NCBI GenBank assembly: GCA_037954325.1
Contig: JBBMNZ010000009.1
Coordinates: 14,324,001-14,388,000, forward strand
Length of the DNA stretch: 64,000 nt
Source: Fistularia commersonii
Lineage: Eukaryota; Chordata; Actinopteri; Syngnathiformes; Fistulariidae
Direction: 5' to 3'
Each line of letters starts with the position of its first letter. The stretch's first letter is position 1. This document shows positions 26,811 to 37,586 of the stretch, one piece after another. A program made the position numbers and the translations under genes. The notes beneath the pieces were generated by a model that had not been told where the DNA came from, searched no databases, and saw only the letters and a program-made list of their open reading frames with translations.

Positions 26811-27185
26811 GTGCTGCCTCTGCGTGTAATTCCCAGTCCAAGAGAAAAAAAGGGAAATATGCTAGTCTGCACAGCTTTCCAAGGGACAAGAAGAGGAGAA
26901 AGGAGTGGGAACCTGCTTGTGGATGTACACAGCTTCTTAAGTATGTGTGGTGATATTCTCACCGCTTCTCTGGATGCATTTGATGCATTCAGCCAAGCTA
27001 AGCTGCTGAAAGAGCTCACAGATGCTGCAAATTTTGAACGGACACTAAAGCCAAACACTGTGCAAACAGTTTTCTTTCATGCAAAAGTCCTTCGAAAACG
27101 AGTAAAGCCTGCTCAAAGAAACACCGCATGCAATAGACGCTGGATGTTCACCTGCAAGGATGTCAACAACCCGCTACAGCAGTAG
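26811..27185 (+). pseudogene. Unrecognised 124-codon ORF with downstream A-rich tract
   Basis: I do not recognise this reading frame. It is open from ATG at 26811 to TAG at 27183-27185, with balanced composition and no low-complexity bias. It contains NLLVDVHSFLSMCGDIL and KLLKELTDAANFERTLKPN. An A-rich run (27289-27332) follows about 100 nt after the stop, as in a processed copy of an mRNA. A true gene, a retropseudogene or a transposon fragment are all possible. No intron signals are apparent. Confidence 0.25.
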
Positions 27186-27350
27186 TATCTGATGACAAAA
27201 GCACTGCCATGATCATGGAGGAAGCTGATGACAAGTAGCCTGGTCACCAAACACAGTAGTCCATTAGTCTACAGAGAAGAGCAATGACAAAAAAAAACAA
27301 AAAACAAAACAAAAAAAAAAAACAATTTCCTTCAGGATAAATAAAGTTGT

Positions 27351-27457
27351 TCTCATCTCATCTCATCTCATCTCATCTCATCTCATCTCATCTCATCTCA
27401 TCTCATCTCATCTCATCTCATCTCATCTCATCTCATCTCATCTCATCTCATCTCATC
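27351..27457. repeat. (TCTCA)n pentanucleotide array
   Basis: About 21 perfect TCTCA units, directly after TTCAGGATAAATAAAGTTGT. That is the kind of AATAAAG-bearing tail that ends several fish retroposons, so the array probably grew from a retroposon's terminal repeat. Confidence 0.93.
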
Positions 27458-29159
27458 AAAAAGTGGAGTTCCGTACAAAAGAGATTCTCTCTTTGTTAGC
27501 ATAGCAATGCAATTGCCACTTACACACCAGCGACTTTTGTACTTCCTGGCTTGTTTGTCTTCATTTTGAGGCTCATTTGGACTTCTGTCTTCAGCATTAT
27601 CCTCCTCTCTGATGTCTCTCTCTGGGACGGGTTGCACAGATGACATGATTTTGCACCACTGGATAAAATGGATGGGACAGGTCAGTCCAGGTCAACCTTA
27701 TGACATCACCACCCAGACAGCAGGTATTTATATACAATTTTATAAAAACCACGATATGTTGAATGATTTTATTATTGCTTTTATGTAGCTGGTACAAATA
27801 TTTATCAAACATGACAATAAACGCTTGATAACAGGGGATTCCGTTGATGTTCACATCATCTCTATGCTCCTCTTTCTCCCTCCAGCAGTAGACCCGACGC
27901 AGCCATTTGAGTGGAGACAAAGGTGTCTTTCCATCCAGCAGTTCTGGAACTCGGACCCTTAGAGGACCAGGTCACCAGGAGTAAAGGGAGTAAAAATGAC
28001 GACCCTCAAGAATCTGGGTCTCATGTCTGGTTTCAGTATTGTTTCATTTCCTCTGCACATTTCTAGACAACAGCCATATCTCCTCTCCTCCTGTCCTCCT
28101 GTCCTCTCATCCACTCCTCTCCTCTTGTCTCCTCTCTTCTTGTCTCCTCTCTTCTTCTCCTCTCCTAATTTTCTCTGGTGTAGGGATTATTCAACCTGTC
28201 CCTCATGTCAACTGTCAGGCTGTACTTCCTGTCAGGGGCCACAGGGGGGAGCAGCTACAGGCTGTCCAAGGCCCCAGGGACCTGAGGCTGCATAGCAATT
28301 CACAACAATTCATCCAATTTCAGCCACTGTCATTCCATAATTCAGCTCACAAATTCATTGCATTGCCAAAGCAGTCCTTCCTGACTGAGACACTGGAGAA
28401 AAATGGGAGTTTTTTACCTTTTCTTCCTTTAGCTGATGTAAGTCAGCACCAGGGAGAGTCCCTGGCGAGGCAAACCCCGGAGGGTCACAGAGGTCAACTG
28501 AGTTGTCTGCCCTACGCCAAAGGAGAACGTTAATGAACTGTTGATGAAACATCAAGACAGTTGATTAAAGTTCAACTGGCTATAGTAGCTAAATGTCACT
28601 CACAATTGCTGACGGCTAACTAATCAGTAGACAATTGAAGAGGATCCATCGTGGAGGAAGAGGCCGGGAATGGAGGAGCAACAGGCCATTCTGGTGGTTC
28701 CATTGGGCTGAAGTTTAGATGCAGAACAACAATACACACACACATACCCACCTCTGAACACCTGAACTTTGACCTGTTCTGAAAATCACACCCAAGAATC
28801 CCCATGTAGCAGATTATCAGTCAGTGATCATTAATCAGCTGATATGTATGGGGATGGGCAGTGCTTTGAATTAATAGCAGTAACTTGTTTTTTTTTTCAC
28901 TGTTCTTGGTAATGATCTGATTTTTGTACAACCTCCTCAAAATTGTTTTACTATGCTCATGCTTATTTATAATGCTGATATTCATGTTTATTTTTCTACA
29001 TTTTGTTTGTATAGTACCCATGTCTATTGTGCATTTTTTATACAAATGTTATAATTCTATTTTTGCTGCTAATGGCTGTCTACTGGGCCTCAAGAAACAA
29101 ATTTTGTTCTATGCTCACCAGAGTGAAATGACAATAATGAATGCTTGAAAAAATCAGAC
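27458..29159. other. Intergenic sequence, no gene seen
   Basis: Mixed unique DNA. The part at 28080-28180 is CT-rich and ends TGGTGTAGGG, resembling a splice acceptor, but no exon follows that I can recognise. Confidence 0.45.
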
Positions 29160-29400
29160 CATCAAACTAAAGGGGTAGCATAGTTCATGAGTTTGAAGGG
29201 GTTGTCCCTGGAACCTAACATTCCTGGTTCAATTTCCACACTCTCCCCAGCTATTTTGAAGTGCTATTGAGCAAGACACTGAACCTCTAACTGTTTGGCT
29301 GGTGCTGCTAAATAGTTGTCTACTGCTCATGGATCATCGGTGATGGGTTAAATGCAGTGGCCAATTTTTGCTGTGTGACAGTAAAGGTATTTCTTTATTT
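29160..29400 (+). repeat. SINE-like dispersed repeat
   Basis: B-box-like CCTGGTTCAATTTCC is followed by GAGCAAGACACTGAACCTC, GATGGGTTAAATGCAGTGG and GTGTGACAGTAAAGG. This is the order found in a very common fish retroposon. Confidence 0.55.
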
Positions 29401-29626
29401 AAAAAAAAACACTAATATTTTCTCCCCAATATCTAACCCACACGATAGTTTTTTAAATAATTGATAAATGTGTTGTCATCTGTTTGTAGCCTAAAAATAA
29501 AGGAGACGATTTTAATACTGAGGATGTTGAAGGTTTAATCTAAGGGATGATGGGACCAGGATCAGGAAGGGTTGTATTGACGGGTCGAAATAAAGGAAAA
29601 AGGATATTTGTTTAAGAAATCCCCCA

Positions 29627-31005
29627 GGGCGTCACTGGCCGGTGTCTCAGCCTTGGGGGGCACGGCGCAGTCAAGGAAGGAAGGGCATCTGGGGTAAAAC
29701 TTTTGCCAAAGCCCAAACATGCGAATTGACCACAATAATCAGATCATACCGGATCAGTTGAGGACCGGGTTAACAACAACCGCCATTGGTTCTGATGAGC
29801 TACGGGGAACCAATGGAAACTGGGCTACTATAGGTCAAAGAAGGAGGAGAGGAAGGCATGTTCGAAAGCAGAGAGAGACAAGGACAGGAAAGAGCCTGGG
29901 ACTGAGAGTAGGCACTTTGAATATTGGGACGATGAGAGGAACAGCTAGAGAGTTGATCAGCATAATTCAGAGAAGAAAAGTGGATAAACTGGGTGTCCAG
30001 GAGACCAGGTGGAAAGGTAGTAAGGCTTAGGAGCTTAGGAGCAGGCTTCAAGTTGTAGTATCATGGTACTGATGACAAGAAGAGAAATGGAGCAGGAGTT
30101 ATCCTGAAGGAGGAGTTTGTCAGGAACTTACTGGAGGTGAAAAGAATGTCAGATAGACTCACGAGTCTGAAACTGGAAACTGAAGGTGTGATGCTCAATG
30201 TTGTTCTAGCTATGCCCAGCAGGTGGGATGTGAATTTGAAGAGAAGAAGAAGTTCTGGAATGAGTTAGATGAAGTGATGGAGAATATCCCCAAAAATGAG
30301 GGAGTGCTAATTGGTACAGACTTCATTGGACATGTTGGTGAAGGAAAAAGAGGGGATGAAGAAGTGATGGGCAGATTTGGTATACAGGATAGGAATGCAG
30401 AGGGACAGATGGTGGTAGATTTTATAAAAAGGATGGAAATGTCTGTGGTGAACAAGTTTTTCGAGAAAATACAGGACCATAGGGTAACTTATAAGAGCAG
30501 AGGTTGGAGCACGCAGGTAGACGACATCTTTTATAAACAAGGTAACCTGAAAGAGATCAGTGACTGTAAAGTAGTTTTAGGTGAGAGTGTTGCCAGACAG
30601 CATAGAATGTTGGTTTTTCAAGGATGTCTTGGTTGAAAAAGAAGATCAAGAGGACAAAGGCAGAGCAGAGGACAAAGTGGTGGAAGCTGAAAAGGGAGGA
30701 GTGTTGTATGGTTTTCAGGGAGTAGTTGAGAAAGGCTCTGGGGGGTCAGGGAGAGCTTCCAGATGATTGGACAACAACAGCTAGGGTTATCAGGGAGACA
30801 GGTAGGAGAGTACTTGGTGTGTCAACTGGAAGGAAAGTAAATAAGGAGACATGGTGGTGGAATGAGGAAGTGCAGGAGTATAAACAGAGAAAGCGATTAG
30901 CAAAGATGAAGTGGGATTCTGAGAGAACTGAAAAGAAAAGGACAGGAGTGCTGGAAGATACAATGTAAGGTAAATATAGAGGTAGCAAAGACAAAACAAA
31001 AAGAA
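29627..31005 (+). mobile_element. RTE-type LINE copy 1 (5' end and endonuclease region; no RT)
   Basis: The 5' leader (GGGCGTCACTGGCC, then GGGCATCTGGGGTAAAAC) leads into a broken ORF. The ORF holds the AP-endonuclease start LRVGTLNIGTMRG and QETRWKGSKA, followed by VGCEFEEKKKFWNELDEVM and GTDFIGHVGEG. The frame is interrupted several times (breaks near 30028, 30200 and 30640). The copy stops at EVAKTKQ, before the reverse-transcriptase domain. A perfect 13-bp duplication, AAGAAATCCCCCA, flanks it at 29614-29626 and 31006-31018. The family is the RTE-like one often mislabelled 'craniofacial development protein 2-like' in fish annotations. Confidence 0.8.
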
Positions 31006-31018
31006 AAGAAATCCCCCA

Positions 31019-32094
31019 AACCACCTTCTTTTTTAAAATCTCAGGGAGATTACACGAAAAAACACCCATTCAATTTTCCTGAAACTCATCTGTAGGGCTG
31101 AAAGTCGGGGGATGAAATATGGAACATTTCCATCAAATCTCAGGAAACGTTCCAAGTCTCATTGTCTTGTGGTTTTGGACTGTAAGTTGGTGGTGAGGCA
31201 TTCACAGTCCTGCAGGGCAAAAATTTGGGGAAAAAAATAAGAACTTTTTGGTTCTCAGTTTTATACCCCTCCCCTTTTTGAGGGGGGGGGGGCAGGCTTG
31301 GCTGGTCATGCTGTGGACACACCTTGATTGCTTATGCCTGGGAGGAGAAGGCCATTAGGGGACCAGCAGTTATACTCAGTGATTCTAATTGCTTCATTGC
31401 AGCCATGTCTTTGAACGCAATGTGGTCTTCAAACCACCTCAGCTGAAATGGCCCTGGCACTTAAGTGTAATTACACACACATTAAAGCACTTATGGACTT
31501 AAAAGAGGAAAGAGGAGTTTATGGCTCTGAGATACACAGCAATCTTTGTTTGTATTCAGGAATCATCTCACATGTCAGCATTGAAGAGCATTGAAAAACA
31601 AAACAATTCTTGCTCTGATATGGGTTGTCGCTCTCCCCACATCCTGGACACTGATAGGTGTGTTTGGCACCCACTGACGCATAAGGGAGACCTGGGAGTC
31701 AGCTGAGGTCAGACGGGAACAAGAGGACAGGAAGTTTCAAGGTCCTCAAACTCTGCAGCCTCCCTTGGTGGCCTCCTCCTCTTTCATCTCCTCCCATGAC
31801 TTCCGGAGGTACAAACATCATCTGCAGGTGGTTCATACTTCTTCTGAATCTTCCTTTCCTACCTCTCTTTCTTTCTCTTATATGCTTTCTTCTTCATTTA
31901 AGTCTGTACGACTTTATTGACAATAAGGTCATTTTCACAGAACTTCCATTTTAAACTGAGTCAGCCACTGACAATGAGCAGGTCGGTGTTTGTCATTAGC
32001 TATAGGTCAGTTATGGTCAAAATATGAATCCTGAACTGTGCCACGGCGTAATGACAGGAAATGAGACAAAAACAACTACAGCCAATGTGATCAG
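31019..32094. other. Intergenic sequence between two LINE copies
   Basis: Unique DNA without gene or repeat signature, apart from a short C/G-run near 31265-31293. Confidence 0.5.
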
Positions 32095-32907
32095 AAAAAA
32101 CTGGTCAGAGAGTCCTTGGTGTGTTGTCTACAAGGAATATACATAAGAAGATTTGATGGTGAGGAGAAGCAATGAAGAAGTGCATAAGTATATACAGAGA
32201 ACGAGGTTAGCAAACAAGAAAGACACTGAGGGGAATGGAGGGAGCAGACAGGAGAACAGGGAGGTGCAACATAAGGTAAAGGTAGAGGTAGCAAAGGCCA
32301 AACAAAGGGCGTACAATGACTTGTATGTTAGGTTGGACAGTAAGGAAGGAGAGGATGGATTATACAGGCAAAACAGACAGAAAGAGATGGAAAGGATGTA
32401 AAGCAGGTTTGGGTGATAAAGGATAGAGTGGGAAATGTATTGACAGATGCTAGAGGGGTGATGCAAAGATATGAAGAACACTTTGAAGACCTGATGAATG
32501 AGGAAAATGAAAGAGAGGGAAGGGTAGCAGAGCTGGCTATAGTTGACCACAAAGTAACAGAGATTAGTAAAGGTGAGGCAAGGAGGGAATTGAAAAGAAT
32601 GAAGAGTGGAAAGACAGCTGGTCCTACATTTTTCAGACGTCAGTGTTTGGTTGTGGGGTACGTCTCAGATAAGGTCAGAGAAGCTAGAATGAGACGTTTG
32701 GTCTTGTACAGAAGAGGGATAGTGAATATATTGGGAGGAGGATACTGAGGAACTGCAAGGAGGCCCAGAGGAAGACCATAGAGATTACGGATGTCGTGAA
32801 AGAGGCCATGAAGTTAATTGATTTGAGAAAAGAGGGTATGGAGAAGAGGATTAGATGGGGGAGCTGATTCGTTGTGGTGCCCCCTAAGGGAAAGGTCCAA
32901 AGAAAAG
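32095..32907 (+). mobile_element. RTE-type LINE copy 2 (linker and 3' end; RT core deleted)
   Basis: Begins GTCAGAGAGTCCTTGGTGTG, equivalent to the linker in copy 1 (about 30800). It runs through EEVHKYIQRTRLANK, EVAKAKQRAYNDLYVRLDS and YEEHFEDLMNEENEREGR to RMKSGKTAGP. It then jumps at about 32640 to the element's 3' end (SDKVREARMRR, GRPRGRP-like, VVKEAMKLIDL). It closes with TTCGTTGTGGTGCCCCCTAA. The whole FADD catalytic segment is missing, so it cannot encode RT. Confidence 0.78.
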
Positions 32908-35219
32908 TAAATATTTTCTTGTTATATAAGATTAAAAATAGAAAATAGAAAACATGTTATTTGAAAGGCCAGAGCCCAAGTGGCTCTATTGGTTCACCCC
33001 CAAATGATGGTACACTGTTGTACCACGTAACTGTTGTTCATTGACCATCTCCAGATGTAGTGCATTGCCTCCCTCAGGACCACCCTCAGATGCCGGTCAG
33101 CGTTTTAGTTAAATCCTTTCATTTCACCCCTACCTCTGAAAAAGGGTAGAATTTTGAATGTTATTTGCCAAGCTGCTAAATTCTGATGATACATATGTTG
33201 TGGGAATAAATCGTGTTTCTGCAATTCGTGAAGCAAAGTCATGCTCATTTCCAACACTTTGCCAGCAGATACTTATTGGCAGCCTTTTTTTTCCTGTGTC
33301 TGAATGAAATTAAATCAGTAAGCTGCTCTCTCTCTCTCTTTCTCTTCATAGTTAAATGAAACCAATTATGTTATAAACCTGCTCAGCAAATCTGAGAAGC
33401 TATCTCCCACTGAAAGATTAAAAACGCAGCTGCAAATCAAAATGAGTTAGACTTTAAGGATGAAAACATTTTTCTCTTTTTTTCGGGGCAGATGTGATAT
33501 TTTGGAGAACAATGCCATGCCATTGTTGTGCATCATCAGCAATACCGGTCATGAAACAAATAATAACTAAGTAATAACAGAGGTACTGTAACTATACTGT
33601 GCTCCTTTGGAAGAAAAAAAAATCTCCAGATCTTCTTTAGCTGCCTGACCTCCACTAAAATATTGATGCGGGCCCATTTGGAGGGGCAGGGGGATTGGGG
33701 GGGTTGGTTCCAGGTGAATTCTGAAACAGGTGTGTCGGATCCGATTTCAGAGAAAAATGGTGAACGGATGATAAATTAGTGATCCCTGTTCCATCCACAC
33801 TTGTGGAGCTGAGTCTGTCTTTTTAATAATTTTTGGCACCTACTGCTGAGATTTTGTTGTCATATTTGGACAGAAATGAATTTAGTCAAGAACTTGAACA
33901 AACTTTTTCTTCTAAAAGAATCAAAATAAGACCAAAAACATTGCTGAACACCTTTTGTTGTGCCAGTTTTCCTGAAAGTGTGGTTGCAATGAATGCACAT
34001 TCAGTGACAGGAACAGAACAAGCTCCACCAGGTCTGATTTAAAATGTCCCAGGAGGCGGGTGGGGAGTGAGTGGTCCCATATGACCGTAATGAAGTTTGA
34101 CGTTCAGAAAAACTGGCACATCTGTCAGAGTCCAGACGTGGATGCGGCTAAAGGAGGACGAAAAAAAAGGGGTTGAGAGTACTATGCCAGTGTGGGGTTG
34201 GGTGCGGAGGGCTGGTGGACAGGGGGAGGGGAAACGGAGTAATTGTCTTTGATGATTGATGATTCTCTAGACCTCCCTTGTATATTTCATCAGATAGGAA
34301 GTGGAGAGTGCCGCATTCCTGTGACCAATCAGCAGTCATTATTAGAGGGCGGGATCAGTGCCAAAACCAATCACATGTTGATCTTTTGGGAGAACGTCAT
34401 TGGAAAGGTGAAACCTGTCAAATCGTTCATGGCTCGACTTCATCAGACTTTTTGTTGTTTTTTTCATTTATATATGGTTAATAACTCCATCTATAATTGC
34501 CCGAAGCACACTGTAAACTCATCAGCAGGATTTTACTCCTGAATAACACATGATAACAAAACAATATCAACAATTACATTGTAATTGGCCTGGTATTATC
34601 CTTTTTTCCAACTGTCTCCGTTCATTTTGTTTTTTCCCACTTGACATGGCACGGAGGCCTACGCATGATTCTGGCACTCCTGACATGAAATTAAACTTTT
34701 ATTTGCATGCTTTTTTACCTTTTCATATTTTCCATGTAGAGATTCACTAACGGATTAAACTGTTATAGGAGCCCCAAACTATTATGTAATCTAATCAATA
34801 ACTCATGACTTTTTAACTTAATGCTGTGCATGATGTTTTAATGAGTACGTTAAATGCCTTAATTGCAACTTAATTATCTATTCATGGATATTAATTTAAA
34901 GGTGTAACCTGAAGCCTCAGGCTTATTTTTAAGGGAAAGCAGTGAACAGGTCATAAATTTAAGGAACAGAAACACGACTTTTTAGGATTACTGTCCAGAT
35001 TTTGATGCAAAAATGCAATGCAGATAAAATTTGATCAGGTCTACACTGGTGTCCTCTTTCTTAATAATATTCCTCAGGATCATTCCTGTGCCCCCCCCCC
35101 CAAAGGACAAAAAACAGAGTATCTATGTAATCAAGCTACCAATGCTAATAAATCCAACTTATGTTAGCTTTGCTCAGCTGCACTGGCATAATGTAATTGT
35201 CTTTGACTTGCATGTTGGG
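32908..35219. other. Intergenic sequence, no gene seen
   Basis: Unique AT-rich DNA. At 34840-34915 a homeodomain-rich stretch (CTTAATTGCAACTTAATTAT) might be a conserved non-coding element; this is a guess. No exon recognised. Confidence 0.4.
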
Positions 35220-35375
35220 ATTTATCCACGCATCCATCTATGCATCCATCCATGCATCTATCCATCCATTCATTATCTATACCCCTTATCCTGCACTCAG
35301 GGTCGCAGGAATGCTGGAGCTTATGTCAGCTGTCATAGGGTGGGAGCCAGGGTTCATCCTATAGTGTTCACAAGC
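35220..35375 (-). repeat. SINE/LINE tail, antisense
   Basis: The plus strand has CATCCATCCATGCATC repeats, then CCTTATCCTGCACTCAGGGT and CGCAGGAATGCTGGAGC. This is the exact complement of the GGATG-tailed element end. Confidence 0.7.
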
Positions 35376-35577
35376 CGATCGCAGGGCCAAATATAATCAT
35401 ATTTGGCAGGGCCAAATAATATAATCTCATTTGGGAGGACCCATTTTTTTCTGGGTCATTTTGCTATGCAACTCAGTGAGTAACAGGTGTCCTGCCAATC
35501 ATACGATATGATGCAATTACGCTACGCAGCCAATCACGGCATTGACAGTACTTGCGCATGTGCTCTGCCCATACACG

Positions 35578-35701
35578 CTATATAACAATAATAACAGTGT
35601 GGCAGAGTTAAGCTAATGCTAACTCCTTATCATGGCGAAACGAGCCATGGCGAAACGAGCCGTGGCGAAACGAGCCCGTGAATGCCATATGTCCACTCAC
35701 T
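35578..35701 (+). other. Short ORF with three tandem MAKRA-type units and upstream TATA
   Basis: A 15-bp unit CATGGCGAAACGAGC is repeated three times at 35631-35675. It translates as MAKRA MAKRA VAKRA and then ends after a few residues at TAA. CTATATAAC lies about 53 bp upstream of the first ATG. It is unknown whether this is the 5' end of a transposon or a chance arrangement. Confidence 0.25.
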
Positions 35702-36039
35702 AACCCAAAGTAAAAAGAAATGCAGTTCTTGAAATCTTGTCAGTTGGAACTGCTGTCAGAGTATGTGCAAATAGAAGAACAAGCGGTGAAACTGGGTTAG
35801 ATTTTTCTATTTTTCATGCAGCAAAGCTAAAGTAGTAAGCGAGTTTTCCGATGGAAAAATATGGCTAAATAGGTGCTATGATCCCTGGTGTCATACTGAC
35901 GTGAGGCCACAGCATGCACATCTAATGCTCACAGCGATCCTTAGTGTGCTCAGCGAGGTTCCCTGTATGCCCAGACATATGAAAATTTGAGGAAACAATG
36001 CATTGTATCCCCATGTAAAATTACTCACTCCTTCATCCA

Positions 36040-36310
36040 TTATCCTGCAGTTGCCAGGGTGCCCATTCAAACTGTCACAGGGCGAGAGGCGGGTTTCACC
36101 CTGGACGAGCAGCCCGTCTTTCACTGTGCGACATATAGACATACAATCATTAACTTTCTGATTCATACCTCACATAGACACATACAACCATTCAGTTTTT
36201 CATTTATATGTATTGGCAATTTAGGGTCTCTAATTAAGCTACTGCAGGTTTTTGGACTGTGGGAGGATAGCACAGAACCTGTAGGAAACCTACGTAGGAC
36301 AACAGGTTGA
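36040..36310 (-). repeat. Antisense SINE copy
   Basis: The plus strand reads AGGGCGAGAGGCGGGTTTCA, CCTGGACGAGCAGCC, CAATTTAGGGTCTCTAATTAA and TTTGGACTGTGGGAGGATAG. These are complements of the SINE body and tail (TCTCGCCC, AATTGGTGACTCTAAATT, CTCCCACAGTCCAAA). Confidence 0.65.
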
Positions 36311-36589
36311 AATTTTCTTGTCGTGGCAACTGGACTTGAACTTCTTCACTTAAAGATATTTCACCACTCATCCAAGAGGTTTCTTCAGTTCTGAGTTCTG
36401 GGTAAGTGCTAAACACGATGCAGTCCCCATTTTTGAATAAATGCATCAAAATTGTTTGTGTTGTAAAGACTTGTCTGTGCTTCCAGTCACACTCACAAGC
36501 ACGCTCTGGCAAAACAGGCCATCACAAGGATACAGGTGAGATTGATACATGAGACATCGGGAGAACTTTGCAGAGCAGCACATTTGTTG

Positions 36590-36815
36590 AGCCGCATTTT
36601 GTGATAACAGTGCATTTTGTAATAAATGTCCAAAATGTAATAATTTTTTTTCATTTCATTTAGTAATAAAGCCGCAACGCAGTTTGTAATAAATTTTGCC
36701 GCATTATGTGATAAGTTATTACATATTGAGAAGATTATTACAAAATGCACTTGCAACTTTTTTATTCTCTTGGAAATGTAATAACATGGTGCATTATGTA
36801 ATAACAATTCTAAAG
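36590..36815. repeat. Degenerate array of TTTGTAATAA-like motifs
   Basis: The motif GCATTTTGTAATAA and variants (GCATTATGTGATAA, GTTTGTAATAAA, AATGTAATAA) recur about ten times in 225 bp in both orientations. The spacing is not fixed. I do not recognise the family; it may be a MITE interior. Confidence 0.5.
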
Positions 36816-36889
36816 CATAGTTTATTTGTTTGTTAATTGTATTTTATTTTACTTTAACTATTTGTAAAAGCTAAACCTATTATCAGCAT

Positions 36890-37043
36890 TGTGGCGGACA
36901 CAAAGGGGTGTGGTCTCTCACCGCACGGGACTAGGGGTCGAGGGGCGTGGTTAAGCCGGGAGTATATAGATGATCCCGGATGTTCAAGTTCCAGTCTGTA
37001 ATGTGGTGTTTCGAGCGAAGAACGATGAAGGCGGCGTTGCAGG
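36890..37043 (+). repeat. 5' LTR copy, 3' part rearranged
   Basis: Matches the other LTR from TGTGGCGGACAC through GTAATGTG (37005). From 37006 to 37043 it instead carries TTTCGAGCGAAGAACGATG, the reverse complement (about 87% alike) of the other LTR's end at 38889-38927. It holds the uninterrupted target AGTATATAGATGATCCCGG of the hAT insertion. Confidence 0.7.
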
Positions 37044-37141
37044 CGTTCTTGTCCAGAGCGACGACACGAACTGTGGACTCCTGTCCGAAGTAATATCTGA
37101 CGGGTTATCAAAACGGGCAACCCAAGGGTTTTGTTTTAGAC

Positions 37142-37363
37142 ATGTGCGGGCGTAGGGAGCGCATCACGCTGGATAGGTTGAAACCGGCGCACAGAGTGGC
37201 AGGTGAAGATGTGTCTCCTTTCCAGGTACCCCGCCGGGGCCGCCCCCCGTCCAAGCCTGCGGTGCCGCCCATGCAAACCCAGCGTCCGGCCCCTTCTGTT
37301 GACGTGCCCGGGGGACGTCGGAGCCGTTTCGGCAGACTCATCAGGACTCCCGTGCGGGGCTAG
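37142..37363 (+). pseudogene. C-terminal end of LTR-retrotransposon polyprotein
   Basis: Frame open from about 37105 to the TAG at 37361-37363. RRERITLDRLKPAH is typical of the last part of Gypsy-type integrases in fish. It is followed by a Pro/Arg-rich tail. The N-terminal bulk is missing, so the fragment is not functional. Confidence 0.6.
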
Positions 37364-37586
37364 TACTGTTTCCTGAGTCCCTGCTGGGTGTTCGGGGGGG
37401 GGGGGGGGGGGGGGCGCTGTGTGGCGGACACAAAGGGGTGTGGTCTCTCACCGCACGGAACTAGGGGTCGAGGGGCGTGGTTAAGCCGGGAGTATATAGA
37501 TCAGACCTGGGCATTTTACGGCCCGCGGGCCACATCCGGCCCGTTTACCTTTTTTATACGGCCCGCAAAACTATTTTCTTTTAATA

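Noticed and set aside
26811..27185. Possible glycolipid-transfer-protein resemblance (FLSMCGDILTASLDAF)
   Set aside because: Only a loose similarity to the first helix; the expected downstream Asp, Asn and Trp residues of that fold are not seen.
28150..28200. Splice-acceptor-like CT tract ending TGGTGTAGGG
   Set aside because: No coding exon or matching donor could be identified nearby.
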